Of a stretch of DNA of 64,000 nucleotides, positions 48,722 to 63,700 are shown piece after piece. Positions within the stretch are counted from its first letter, which is position 1; every line of letters starts with the position of its first letter. Made by a program: the position numbers and the translations under genes. Under the pieces are notes generated by a model. The model had not been told where the DNA came from. It did not search any database and was given only the letters and a program-made list of their open reading frames with translations. The DNA comes from Adineta ricciae (lineage: Eukaryota; Rotifera; Eurotatoria; Adinetida; Adinetidae): assembly GCA_905250025.1 (NCBI GenBank), contig CAJNOJ010000031.1, forward strand, positions 1 to 64,000, given 5' to 3'.

Positions 48722-49917
48722 GATTAGAAGCTGCAGAGAACCATTGTAGCTGGAATTACTTGCAAGAAAAGAAAGTTAATTATTTGCATAAAGAAAAAGA
48801 GACGAAAGAGAAAAAAAAACGGCGTTTTCATCCAATCAAGTTTCTCTCCGAGAATATCCTTTTTCTCTACGCAAATAAACCAATGAGAATCGAAGCAATC
48901 AATCGTTCGATGAAAGATATATCAACTGTTGACTGGCTTACTCTATTTTTCAAATAAACATACGCGAACGAGAGCGATTATTGATTGATGGAGTTCAAGT
49001 AATTGTTCGCTATTTCGATTACAAAAGCACATAATCGAAACGAAAGATTGTAGTTTTTCTTGATCACATATAAGTTTAATCGATTTAAATCGATATTGTA
49101 AGAACAACATAGGACATTTTATGAATGGGCAATCTGTTCGAATAAAAACAAAACGACTTGAAATATAGTGGGTATGTTCATTTGGATCTAGTCGGGCGAA
49201 CTTGAAATTGGTAATCGTTAGTGTCGTTTTTCTGTTTTGATGAGAAAAAAAAATGAAGAAGAGATCTGAGAAAATTTAATTTGTGGGTGAAGCAAGGGGA
49301 GAACTGTCATCTGATTGAATAGCTTCATTGTATTTGTATTGGTCTCTTGTTAATTCAAGCTGAAATTGAATTCGTTTGTCCTCGCGTCATAAGTTAATCA
49401 GTGTCAAATGGTGTAATCATCGACTTTCTTCTTTAATTCACTCAGTGAAATATGAGAACAAGAACTAAAGCAAATCGTTTGAACACAAAATAGGGTGGAG
49501 TCATGTCGCCGTCTTTTCAGCTGATAAGAAGAACGTACTCAATGCTGTCAACAGACATTTTAACTTCTGTTATTGATAAGAAATCAGTCTTTGTCTTCGC
49601 GTCACCCTGTTGAGCAGTTATTCCCCCCTCTCTGTTTCTCTCCTTCTTCTAATCATCACGATAATTAAAGAGATTCGAAATCACCTTTATCAATGAACAA
49701 AAGGTGTAAAGATAATGAATGGAGTAGAAAAGGCAAATTCGTTTTGACATGCGAAATATCCCCAATCAATTTACTAGAAACGGAAAAACGAAAATACTAG
49801 CAAACAAAATAAATAATTATGTATATATACAAATGTGGATTTTTTCCCATCAATCAGAAAAGACGCGTTGAAAGATGCAATAGAAAGATATCATTAGATG
49901 TCTATTTTCTTTTTTTC
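48722..49917. other. Intergenic stretch of about 1.2 kb, no supported gene
   Basis: Upstream region of the Blimp-like gene and 3' flank of the J-protein gene. An open plus frame at 48760-48957 is lysine-rich and unsupported. I looked here for a PR-domain exon on the minus strand and did not find one. Confidence 0.4.
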
Positions 49918-50817
49918 TCAGACTCGGACGGACGTTGTTGGTGGAACTGTCGCATAGCACTGCGAGTTTTCTCGACATTGCCGTTCATGATGAAGCAATT
50001 GTGTTCGATCACCGATAATTTTCTTTTGACAAACTGAACAATGGGAGAGATCATCATAGAACGGATTGTTCTGAAATGTCGGCTGCATAAAGTCGAAATT
50101 CTGTTGTTCGTAAGTGTCAATTAATTCATTAAGAAACCAATCATTCGGCATGGTGGAATGAATAACAGGAATATTCGTTGAGAAGCGTTTTGATGACGTT
50201 CGCTTTGAATGATGTTGTTTCGAACGACCTTTAGATATTGGACGGAAGAGACGATCATTGTTGAGATAAATCGGTGACGATGTATGACCGCGGCGATGAT
50301 TCTGAGGATCGTTATTCATTGTGTTGAATATTTGAGTATAAAGATTACGATAACTTGGACTGTTCATCATTTTGGTTGTAAAATCTGCATCTTGAAAATA
50401 TTGGATATCATTGATAATTTCGAATGGATCAACGGGTGCTGCCGTGAATTGATCGAATGTATGAAGATTGAATTGATCTAAAGTGAAATCAAGCAAGGTT
50501 TTTTCTTTTTCTCTTCTCCAATTATTTAATTGATTTTTACCTGCTGATGCTGGATGAGCAGCATATTGGAAGCTTGATGTGCCATCAAACCAAGGATTTT
50601 GTTGCTGGTCATATTCTCGTCGTTGTTTGTCATCAATCAGAACATCATATGCTTGTTTGATCTTTTTGAATTTCTCTTCTGCCTCCTTCGCTTTATTTCG
50701 ATCAGGATGCCAGACGAGTGCTAAACGTTTATAAGCTGCACGAATGTCCGCTGATGTTGCATGTCGATGAACGCCTAGTTCTTTATAATAATCCGCTACC
50801 GTCGAATGAGAAACCAT
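49918..50817 (-). CDS. Class B J-domain co-chaperone with C-terminal C2HC zinc knuckle
   Basis: Intronless gene, 299 residues, from the ATG at 50815-50817. The J domain occupies about residues 8-72, with [29 protein letters not shown] (the HPD motif is intact) and [16 protein letters not shown] Phe- and Asp-rich middle follows, with a basic patch [16 protein letters not shown]. Near the C-terminus CSVCQKK then HHERQC forms a Cys-x2-Cys...His-x3-Cys knuckle like UBZ-type ubiquitin-binding fingers. J proteins stimulate Hsp70 ATPase and deliver clients. The finger may bind ubiquitinated clients, which is inference. The J domain is closest to DNAJB6/DNAJB2-type proteins by memory; DNAJB2 also has ubiquitin-interacting motifs. 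Confidence 0.85.
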   Translation of the reverse strand: MVSHSTVADYYKELGVHRHATSADIRAAYKRLALVWHPDRNKAKEAEEKFKKIKQAYDVLIDDKQRREYDQQQNPWFDGTSSFQYAAHPASAGKNQLNNWRREKEKTLLDFTLDQFNLHTFDQFTAAPVDPFEIINDIQYFQDADFTTKMMNSPSYRNLYTQIFNTMNNDPQNHRRGHTSSPIYLNNDRLFRPISKGRSKQHHSKRTSSKRFSTNIPVIHSTMPNDWFLNELIDTYEQQNFDFMQPTFQNNPFYDDLSHCSVCQKKIIGDRTQLLHHERQCRENSQCYATVPPTTSVRV

Positions 50818-52008
50818 GATTCAATTTGCGCTAGACGCTCGTTTCGTCTTCCCCTTTTCTAATACTGAAATAAGAATGACAACTAAGAAAAATATGATAT
50901 ATTATGTCCTTCTAGGCAGCAATCTAATGAGTAGGGCAAACAGTAATATGGTATGTTCTTGCCTACTGGTGAACATGAATATATATATGTACACACACAC
51001 ATGTACATATGTAGATGTATATATATAAACGTATACCTATCGATGTGTTTGATAAAAAGATTGATAATAATAAAAGGGAAGAAAGCGAAGCATGAAGGTA
51101 ACGAAATGAGTGTGTCAAAGTCCTTCGTGATCATTTTTTCTTCATGCAAAAACATGTTGGTCATGCTTGACCTGTTGTTGATCATGATAATTGCGAAGAT
51201 ATGATACAATTTGTACGCTAGTATTGCTATTTAAACACTCATGAACGTACTAGTGACGGTTAATTGCGTCCTACATACGAGGAAAATGCTTTCAATAGAC
51301 AAAAAATAGAAAAACTTCATTACTTTTCATGTTACGACATCGTCGAACGAACTCAGTGGAAAAGTAGATTTCATTAATTAATTCTCCAACTCCCCAATTA
51401 TGATTTGAACAACGATGATTTATTCCGACAATTATCATTAACAGGATACTTCATGATTAATGTCTATTGATACGTCCTTTCTATTTGAAAAAAAAGGACC
51501 TTACAATTAAACATTAATTTTTGATCGACTTGAAAGTTAATATAAAATGTCATAGATTCAAGTTAATTGTTCTAGACAAGGGGAAAAACGTTGTCTCTTT
51601 CCAAATCCGAACTTCTCTCTTTCTGAACTTTACACTTTTTACCTGTATTTCTCAAAACCATGCAGAATCAAATCAGACCCGTGTCTAGACAAGAATTATC
51701 TGATGATGTCGTACATATATACCTACTCTCGTAAAATGCATTCGATTAGATGTCACTACTATGAAGAAAATTCGACGAATTGCATTCGATAGTGTTGAAA
51801 GAAAGAAAAGAATATGCCTTTGTTCTGTTCAAATTCAAAATCGCATTGTCATTTCTGTGTTGCCAATTGCTCATCAATTCATTCGAAGAAGACAATTTGA
51901 TTCAACATGCAAAACACTGTACGAGACTATCAAAATGATAAAAGTAACCATGTCAAATATTATCTTGTTCATTGATTAAACTTTTTTTTTCTCTTCGTGT
52001 GCATTCAG
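50818..52008. other. Region between the J-protein gene and MCM7; should contain the MCM7 first exon
   Basis: The region is divergent and contains both promoters. The first clear MCM7 exon starts at 52009 in phase 1, so a short first exon ending in phase 1 is expected. Two candidates fit: ATG at 51761 ending before GTGTTG near 51792, and ATG at 51707 ending before GTAAAA near 51732. I cannot choose between them. A CA/TA-rich run lies near 50990-51025. Confidence 0.45.
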
Positions 52009-54815
<2,807 letters not shown>

Positions 54816-54969
54816 AGCACGATATATTTTTTTGGTCTTCCTGTATAGAATTATTGTTTTGTTTTTCGAAAAAACGAAAGTTTCTGTCAGATATTTTTCT
54901 GTCTATGTAGAAGAGAAAATGAATATTTTTTTTGTATGAAAACAATTAGATATATAGATATATTTCGAT

Positions 54970-54980
54970 AATAAAATAAA
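54970..54980 (+). terminator. Overlapping poly(A) signals of MCM7
   Basis: The sequence AATAAAATAAA holds two overlapping AATAAA hexamers 155 bases after the MCM7 stop and only 44 bases before the VPS36 start codon. Confidence 0.7.
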
Positions 54981-55023
54981 GTCAGATTTGGTATTCTTTG
55001 AAGATTTATATTCTGAATTTGGA

Positions 55024-56764
55024 ATGGCGGATCGTTTGGCCTGGACAGATGGACAATTGCATATGGGTGAAACGATCATAACAACACAAAATGGAGTTTC
55101 AATCTATGATGGATCGGATAAAGTGAGAAAGAACCGATTTTCCACTCCTTATTCTTCATCTCTGTGTAGACGGATTATCAAAAAGGGTTTATTACATTGA
55201 CTACTCATCGAATCATATGGAAAGATAATTCAGCACAGGTGAAGGATCGAATTGAAATACAGAATCGTTTGTGAGGAGTTTCTTTTCAGATGGAATTACC
55301 ACTTTCAGTGATTATATTCAGTGAAAAGAAAGATGCGTCATTTACTTCAAAGTAAAAATCGGCTCAAACGCTTTATTGATCGAAGTTCTCCGTTTAGAGC
55401 TCGTCTCATCTGTGCAGTATCACGAGGCCAAGGATCGAAACGGCCAGGCCCATTTGCAAGTAGTCGTCATGATGAAATACAGTTTGAATTTCGTGATGGT
55501 GGCTGTAACGATGTAATTCAATCGAAAGAATTTTCATATCGATCATTCGAAATCTTCTTTCTTTTAGTTTTTACGGTTAATCCAAGAAGAACTAGTTAAA
55601 AAACGTTGGCTATTACAAGCAATAAAACCAACAACAGCAACAACTACCGTAAGTTCAAGAGCAATGATTAGTAAAAGGTTAAAAACGATCTCTTTCATGT
55701 TCAGAGTGATCGCACACATCGAACAGGTATATCGGGTATTGAAAGTCATATACAACATCAATTGAATACTCAACAACAATCGATTAGTGGAGCTTTTCAG
55801 GATTTGAATAAACTTATGCAGCAGGTTTGTTCCAATATCGACTAAACACTAAACATTCAGTTTGTTTTGATTAGGCGAAAGAAATGGTCACCATATCGAA
55901 AACAATTACCAACAAAATTCAAGAAAAACGAAGTGATCTAACTAGTGATGAAGTAATTCCGCCGTTTCCTCCTGAACTTCTCATCGAACTTTTTCTTCTT
56001 CTTAGACAATACGTTTTCGATCGTATCTACTCAGTCTCGGTATTGACAATCCAGTGACAAAAGAATCCGCTGGCAGTCAATATCATGTATCTTTAGCAAG
56101 GGAATTAGCATCTGTTTTAGAAAAAGCATTAAAAGTAAGAAAGAACCAAAAGGGAGTGTTTTCGTCAGAAGCCAACGATCTCGTCTAGGATACCAACGGT
56201 ATAATGACATTGAGTGATGCATTTTGTCGAATTAATCGAGCTCGAGGTTATGAAGTAAGATTTGTTCCTTTGGGTTCTTTCGAATGCATTACTTTTCATC
56301 TTTCAGTTGATTTCGCCAGACGATTTACTGAATGCAGCTGTTCATATGGAAGAATTAGGCTTACCTGTTCGGTAATCATTCTTACCTCAAACAAGGAAGA
56401 AACTTCACTTTCTTAAATTTAGATTACGTGTTCTAAGTTCGGGTATAAAAAGTTTCGAATTAACAAATCGAAATGAGAAGAAAGATTTACAGGAAATTAC
56501 CGAACTTGTATGTTTTATCTCTGCTATACAGGAAGAGTCTTTATTATTCTCTAGGTCGAAAAAATGAAATCAATGAGTGCTGATCAACTAGCTAATACCC
56601 TAGGCATTCCGGTGATTGTTGCTCGTGAAAGGTAAGTGAACAAGTAAAAGCGGAAGAGGTTGTCTGCATTACCATCATTTAGATTAACAACTGCGGAAGC
56701 CAATGGTTCACTTTGTCGTGATGATTCTATTGAAGGACTTCGATTTTATCCGAACCTTTTTTGA
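55024..56764 (+). CDS. VPS36: VPS36, ESCRT-II subunit with GLUE domain
   Basis: About ten short exons give roughly 390 residues, starting [12 protein letters not shown] (human MDRFVWTSGLL). The N-terminal GLUE domain shows [20 protein letters not shown] and [16 protein letters not shown]. The ESCRT-II winged-helix part follows, with [61 protein letters not shown] and the C-terminus [16 protein letters not shown]. The human protein continues four residues past this (MTQS). The GLUE domain binds ubiquitin and phosphoinositides, and ESCRT-II sorts ubiquitinated cargo into multivesicular bodies. There is no NZF insertion, as usual in animals. The gene starts 208 bases after MCM7 on the same strand. 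Confidence 0.94.
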
Positions 56765-57758
56765 TTATTCTTTTATTTATTTAATATAAATAATTCTTCT
56801 ATAAAATTCAAATCTCCGACACTCATTCCAGTTGCAAAGCGAAAATTAAAAAATGATCTGTTCCACGCAAAACAACGTTAGAATCCATCGAGTGTTAATG
56901 ATATGAATAATGTCATTTTATTTATTTATCTTGCCTTCTATTCTCGAGAAAATAATTGAATTTTATATGTCGTCAATTTTCTGCTCCAAAAAACCGTCGA
57001 GATGCTAAAAATAACTTTTCTACCGATATCATCTTTCGATATTTCTCTTTCTCTGGCTAATTAGATTAGCTTTATCTCATATAAAATACAAATCCTATCG
57101 TCTGACATTGTTTATTTACATTGCAGAAGAAATCTATCCATAGATTAAGCTGTTTTCCATTATTAGGTTCTGCACGTCTCCGTCAATCAACAATCAAGTA
57201 TCCATACAGAACAATTCTTTCTTTTTGTACTTGACAAGGAAACGACAAAACAAATGATGAATGAATGTATGTGTATATTTAATTATTGAAGAACAAAAAA
57301 CTATTGACATTCGAAATCTCTGTATATATATACATGTACAATTGTCTTCAACGAACAAAAATTTCACTGTTGTCAACGACAAAAACCGTACACAAATGAG
57401 CAGAAGACAATGACAGGAAAAAGGGAAAAACAAGAATCGTGAACATATACGCACACACATATATATATATATATTTGAAAGCTGGACGTTGGTTCGATGT
57501 TGCTAGTAGTAGTGATGATGATAATTCTTCTTTTTTTGATCTTGAATGATTACCATCATGGTTGAAGGCTGATAAATGTGAATGTATGTGTTTTCTCTAT
57601 TCGAATACATGCAAAATTATTCGGATAAATAAACAAAGGCAGAGAAAAAAGATAAACAGAGAATAGAAGATAATTCATATGTATGAGCTAAAAGTAAGAG
57701 GACATGACAAAAATAAAGTGTCTTTCTTCGATTCGAACAGAATAAACAAGGAGATATT
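56765..57758. other. Intergenic stretch of about 1 kb between convergent VPS36 and numb
   Basis: 3' flanks of both genes, with a TA run at 57457-57475. The minus-strand frame at 57194-57460 is low in complexity and not supported. Confidence 0.5.
57457..57475. repeat. (TA)n dinucleotide run
   Basis: Alternating AT tract read directly, in non-coding sequence. Confidence 0.7.
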
Positions 57759-59982
57759 TCATCGTCGAATGAGATCATCATCGAATGGATTTGTCCCACG
57801 TTTTGGCGTGAAGATCGCGGGTTGCCGATGGTTGATATTTGGAGATTGAGCTTGAGCAGCCATTGAATAACCATAGGGTGAAAATGGATTGGTGGGGTTA
57901 TTACTTTGCACAAGAGCATTCAGATTGGAATTGAAAGCATCGGTGATGGTCTGAGGCGGAAGTGATGTGGGTACAGATTCGTAAGTTTCGGGTACTTGTT
58001 CGTTATACAGAGGAGTTTGATTGGTTAGCCAAAGATTTGACATGAGATTTTCATTGGTATTCGTCATTGTTGATGAAGACGGTTGTGGCAAGGATAATGG
58101 AGCAGGTGGTAGTGACACGGGTGGTTGTGATGGAATGAATGGAGATTTCGTTGTAGACAGTGAAAGATGATGATTTAATTCATGAGTATAACCGTTGGTA
58201 TTAGTTGAATCGATTAGAGATAATTTATTAAGCTCAGTTGTCGTTTGGACAGGCTCGACTTCTTCTTCAATAACTAAATGAAAGATATGATTGGAAAACG
58301 AAAACAAAAACGTATTTTGAAATACTTGTGCTGGGTCCTAGGATTTCTTTGTTTCTCGCTTCTTGTATCGATGGTAAATCACTGGGCCTCAATGAACTTT
58401 GTCGTTTAAAAGCACCTAAAGATGCTTGATTCAGCTCGCCCAGTCGAAGTGATGCACTTCGTATAAAAGCGTCTGAATCATTTCCTTTCGGTCGTGGCCG
58501 TTCCATGACACCATTTTTTTGCAGCGAATTCGTTGAATTCAACGTTATATTTGAGCTCAATGGAATAGGTTCTAAAAATACATAACATAACATAACATTA
58601 ATAATTCAACCGCATGTTATATGAATCTCCTACCGGCAATAATAGCACTTTGAGGATCAATTAGCCGTTCTGTGATAGACGTTGTACGAAATGAACCAAA
58701 ACGTGTAAAAGATGTACCATTTTGTGAGTATTCAACTGTCACACTACATTCACGATCGCGTTTCTGTTTTCGTTCAAGACAAATTTGAAATGCACAGCCA
58801 ACAGCATGACTTAAACGTTCACCCTAAATCGCCGACACACAGACATAAGAAATCTCAATCATTTTTCGCATACTGAATCTTTAATTGCTAGAAAACCGTG
58901 GCAGAGCCATCGTCGGGTTGTACCATCTCGGCAAATATACGCAAATCCCTTTTCGTGATGACGATCAGGAGCGCAAAAAGACACTTTTTCAATAGTTTGA
59001 TCAACAATGAGACCCTTGAGAAAATATAAACACATACACATACATCAATCCTGTAATTAATAAAATATATTCCATTATACCTTATTAGTTTCATCCACGA
59101 CTCGAAGCGCATCACCAGATATGTGTAAAACAGCTTTTATATGTTTACCCTTTTGCTAAAAAACAGTACAGAAATCAATTATCATCTCCACAGAACGGAA
59201 TCTAATTTACATTCAATAGAGCTTGTATAGCTTGTTCACAAACATGCATTCCACGTGATTCCTGCACTTCAACACTTCCAAGATACTAAATATCATTAAA
59301 ATTTATATAAATATCCGGCTAACACTGAATTTCTGGTTACCTTAACATTAAAAGTACAAGTGCCACCACGCACAGATTTTTCATCGTCTTGCCATTGTGG
59401 TGGTTTGTTTTCTGTTGTTGCACTATTCGTCGTTGCTGGTACATTATTGGTAGTTTTGGTTGAATCTTCAGTGTTATTGTTATTGTTGTTTCGAGTGTCA
59501 CTCGACGTATTTCCTTTTTTCTTACTGCGAAAGCTCAATGTTCGTCTTAATCGATCCATCTGTCGATGTTTTTTTCTGCGAACTGTTTCAGTATTGGGTG
59601 GTTGTGGCAACACTTTTGGTTGATCGTCTAGAACGATTTTCATCGAGAATAAACGAATTCTTTCTTAACAAATACAATAGAAGATCATGCGAGCAGAAGC
59701 AACATGCAAATTTACAAAAATTCAATCAATATCCATGGATAATGTGCTTATTCTTAACGGACAGAAAGAAAAACGAAGATTGATTCTCAAGCATGCAAAA
59801 GGAAACCTCCGTAGCCCGTTAAGTGTTAATAGAAGCATGGAATGATCCATAGATTAGTGTAAATACGGCGTTGTCGAGCTTTACCTGTGACTATCGAGGT
59901 CGTACCATTGCTTGTTGGTACAGCTGATCCTTGTTGACGATTCTTACGAGCGTGTGAACGGCGCGAATGCTCAGCACCCATA
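57759..59982 (-). CDS. numb: Numb, PTB-domain endocytic adaptor and Notch antagonist
   Basis: About eight exons give roughly 540 residues. Start at 59982 is [13 protein letters not shown], with Gly2 and Ser6 as a myristoylation signal, as in Drosophila Numb (MGNSSS). [15 protein letters not shown] follows, matching the conserved basic membrane helix. The PTB domain reads [82 protein letters not shown] and [23 protein letters not shown]. The tail has [13 protein letters not shown] (fly/human KRQLSLR.NELPS), proline-rich blocks, and two NPF motifs for EH-domain proteins ([19 protein letters not shown] at the end). Numb links cargo such as Notch to clathrin adaptors and is partitioned in asymmetric division. 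It is divergent from the TASOR-like gene. Confidence 0.95.
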
Positions 59983-60769
59983 TTTTCTCGATTTTTACTC
60001 TATAGAATTCTATTTAAGGTGATCAGGGAATTTCGAAGGGTATATACAAACTAATATCAATCAAAACACAAAAACAACAAATCATACGAACAACACAACA
60101 GATAAAGATCGTCACATACCAAATCAGTTGATGATAAACTTCTTTAGATTGAGTGATATTGAATCATCTAAAAACATTCTGGAATATGTTATCGGATCGA
60201 TGATGTCTGAAAACGAGAAACGAACAAGAAGAAAAATATCTGCAGAGTCTAATCTCATCGATGAGTGGTAAAGCTTCGAAATGTCACGACCAGAATAGGC
60301 TGATTCATCCTATTTCAAATCAACAGTACCATATTGATGACCTTCTTCAAATAAAACGAAACGTGAAGGAACGTCACCCTTGATACGTATATTGTTTTTT
60401 TTCATTTCGCTTTTAAAAGGCTTAACATTCCTTTCTCTCTACTGTCATTCAATTCCTGAAAGAAAAACATTACTAATCATGACTAATTATAATGTACCAA
60501 TGCGAAATCTGGTTGAATCAGCACAGTGTAACAAAAATCGTACGACGTGAGAGATTCTTCTTTTTTACACAAGCAGAAACAAATAAATGATAAAGAATAA
60601 ACAGGACAAGATAACGGATATAGTTCGCGGTACGTTCGAATGATTTTTTCAAGCGAACGTGGCGCCTCGGTAATTGAACTTCTTCATTGGATGGATGAAG
60701 ATACGAATCGAAGAAATCGATGTATTTATTATTATTTTGTTTTATTTTCTCAAGAATTCTGTAGTAGAA
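59983..60769. other. Shared upstream region of numb (minus) and the TASOR-like gene (plus)
   Basis: 787 bases separate two divergent start codons. The stretch probably contains both promoters and 5' leaders, perhaps with leader introns. No coding exon was recognised. Confidence 0.5.
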
Positions 60770-63700
60770 ATGACTGACGAAAATGAAATCGATAACGAAG
60801 CAAAGACGATCGATCTAAATGGCAAGCTCGAGAATTATCCCAGTCCACCTTTAAGTAAATGAAAAATAAAGAAATCTTTTCATTGAATACTCACATGATT
60901 CTCTTTGCGCGATAGAAATGGCTTTAGAAGTCAGTAATAATTCGCTTATCGAACAACAAATTTGCAATGTTTTACGAAAAAACTTCCTCGAACAACGTTC
61001 CATCTCGTGGAAACCAATCAAAGTCGAATTGATTGTTAATACTCAATTGACAGATGATTTTTTCGGTAAATATGCCCTTCGTTATCTTCAATTTCACCAT
61101 CCTATCTGTATCTTTCGAAAACATCTAGTCTCTATGGCAAGTATCCTATCGCTGTTCTCTATTCTCTTGTTCATCTGAAATATCAATACTAATGATTCGA
61201 ATAAATCGATTCTGCACATATTGTTATTTTTCTCTAGAGATAGAGTTTGCTTTTCTCAGATGTTTTTATCCACACAGATATGACTTTATCTTCGAATTAT
61301 CATTCCATGTTCTGCATGTTTATCGTATCTGTAAACAGATTTATTTTGAAAATGTCCGTGTCTCTCTATTTGACAATACAAGATGCATGATGAAGACAGA
61401 GGAGTCGATTCAAAACGATAATTCGCTGTTGATGTTTTGCACGTTCATTATCTATCGAGTGTAAATATTCGCAAATGTTAATATAGAAGTGTAACGATGA
61501 TTTCTTCAAGTTCTTCTCCGTTTGATTTATAATTTTGCATTTATTTGTCTAAGATTTGATGTTTATTTTAGCAATACGAAAGAAGTTTGAACGAGCATCT
61601 GAAGGAAATCGATCTGAGTTCGAGGAACATTATGGATTTCTCATTGACAACGATGCTCAAGTCCATGATATTTGTACAAATGGTTATCAATGCACCGAAT
61701 CGTCATACAACGTCCTAGGTAAATTCACTTAAATCAAATTCTTTTGATAAAAGAAGCAAACAGCAAGATCGCTCGTTTGATGTTCTTCACTGATTATTTA
61801 ACCTCTTGGGTCAAATCAGATAGATCTAGTTCAAATCGAACATTGCTCTAAGCTTCTCAACTGTTTTTAACAAACATAACTTTATGCGTGATGATTGACG
61901 TACGCTTGCTTAACTTCTATCCCTTATCCCAACAGATACACCCTATGTACGTGTGTCGTAACTCGGCCAAACTTGCTCATGTATTGACTTGTAAGTATTG
62001 ATAGCACTATAAATCAATGTAGATCGCTCTATATCTATTATTGTTTTTGTCACTGACCACTTGTTTTACATTTCGCTCTCGATGGTTGTTGAACAAAAAA
62101 GCGCAGAGCTTTCTCAGTTATTGGTTTTGTTATTTTGTTTCAATTTTCATCTAATCCTTCCTAAAACAACAAACAATATCGAAGCTCTCACTTTGCATTA
62201 TGATTTTAATGATTGTTATTCAATTCCTACTAATTCTTAGACATAATAACCATCTCGTAGCATCTCATTTTTCTGTTGTCATGTATTTACACAGCATTTT
62301 TTTCTATTTCCTTTATGTCTTCATGTTATTGAACCATTTTCTATATACATAATCACTTACATTTGATCCTATTTGCACAATCTTCACTGATGAAGGGTTG
62401 TTTCTCTACTACTAATCTGACAAAAAAAAAACGTTTTGATTATTACCGTCGTCGCACGTTTTCCGAAACGACTGTTTGTCAAATTTGCTTGCATGTGCTC
62501 TCTGTTCTTCATTTTCCTTGCTGTTAATTTGTTGTTTATTTTCATTTGAAATCGGTATATGGGACTTCTTACACATACATACATACGTACATATACATAT
62601 ATCAATGCATACTTGCATGGGGCTTTGGTAGTTCGTTTTATGTGTTCTCTCTCTCGCTCTCTCTCTTTTCTCGTAATGGAAGGAAAAACAAACATTCTTT
62701 GTGTCTGTGTGTGTGTGTTCGAGTGTTTAAAATGTTCATTTAGGATTGATGAAGATATTCTGATCAAATGGATGAATACAAACGAGAAAACAACAATGTG
62801 AGTTGCAAAAATGATGACCAATGCTCTGGCTTCTGATCATCTTTCTCCTACTCATTTCTCCTGACCTTATTATCCATGTCAATCGATGTCGCGCATACAC
62901 CACTGTTCTCGATGTAATATACATTATACATATATCTCGGTTTTTCATGATCATTATCACTTAGCTCATACATATCTGTACTTATGAACCACACTTAGCT
63001 TATGTCATCTTAGTATTCGTAATTTCTATGTGTTAGTTTTCTTTCGTTTTGTTTGCTGCTCGCATAGATTTGGAGATGGGCTGTGTACGAATGATAAGAA
63101 CATAATTTGTTGAAGAAATTCGCACTGAAATTATCGTATAGGTAATCAGCTCTAAATTCTTTCTTTTTCGTCACTTCGGTTCTGATCATAGACATTTCTT
63201 TTGCTTTCTTCGTTTTCAAATGATTATCGATTTGAAAGTTTGATATTCTTCATATCTATGTGTTTAGTCATTGGTCTCTTTGTCTGCATGCTTTTTTTTT
63301 CTTGTATTTGAATGTTAGATAAAGAGATTTTCGTGGTGATTTGAACGGAAAATTCTCTGCTATGATGATGATAATGATGCGAATTTGAATACAAATATAA
63401 TGATGCAAAAAAAACACAATAACGAACGACTGAAATTTGAACATGCTTATGATGCAATATCTGCATATTGTTAATTCTCTTTCATTTTGTCATCCTATCT
63501 ATTCGTCGTTATCTTGTTTGACGTTTTTTCTTTAATCGTTCATTATTATTCTTTTCATCTATGCGTGTGTTCATAATTGTTGTCAATTCAATACTCATTG
63601 TTCGTATATCTGTGTGTCTGTGTTTTAGGACATAGTAAATGTGGTGTATACGTTTGCAAATATGCTGATGTATGCATTCGACATGCTAGTGCGCGACGAA

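Noticed and set aside
62384-63466. Several short open frames on both strands in the long TASOR-like intron
   Set aside because: They overlap simple repeats, lack splice support and resemble nothing; treated as intron sequence.
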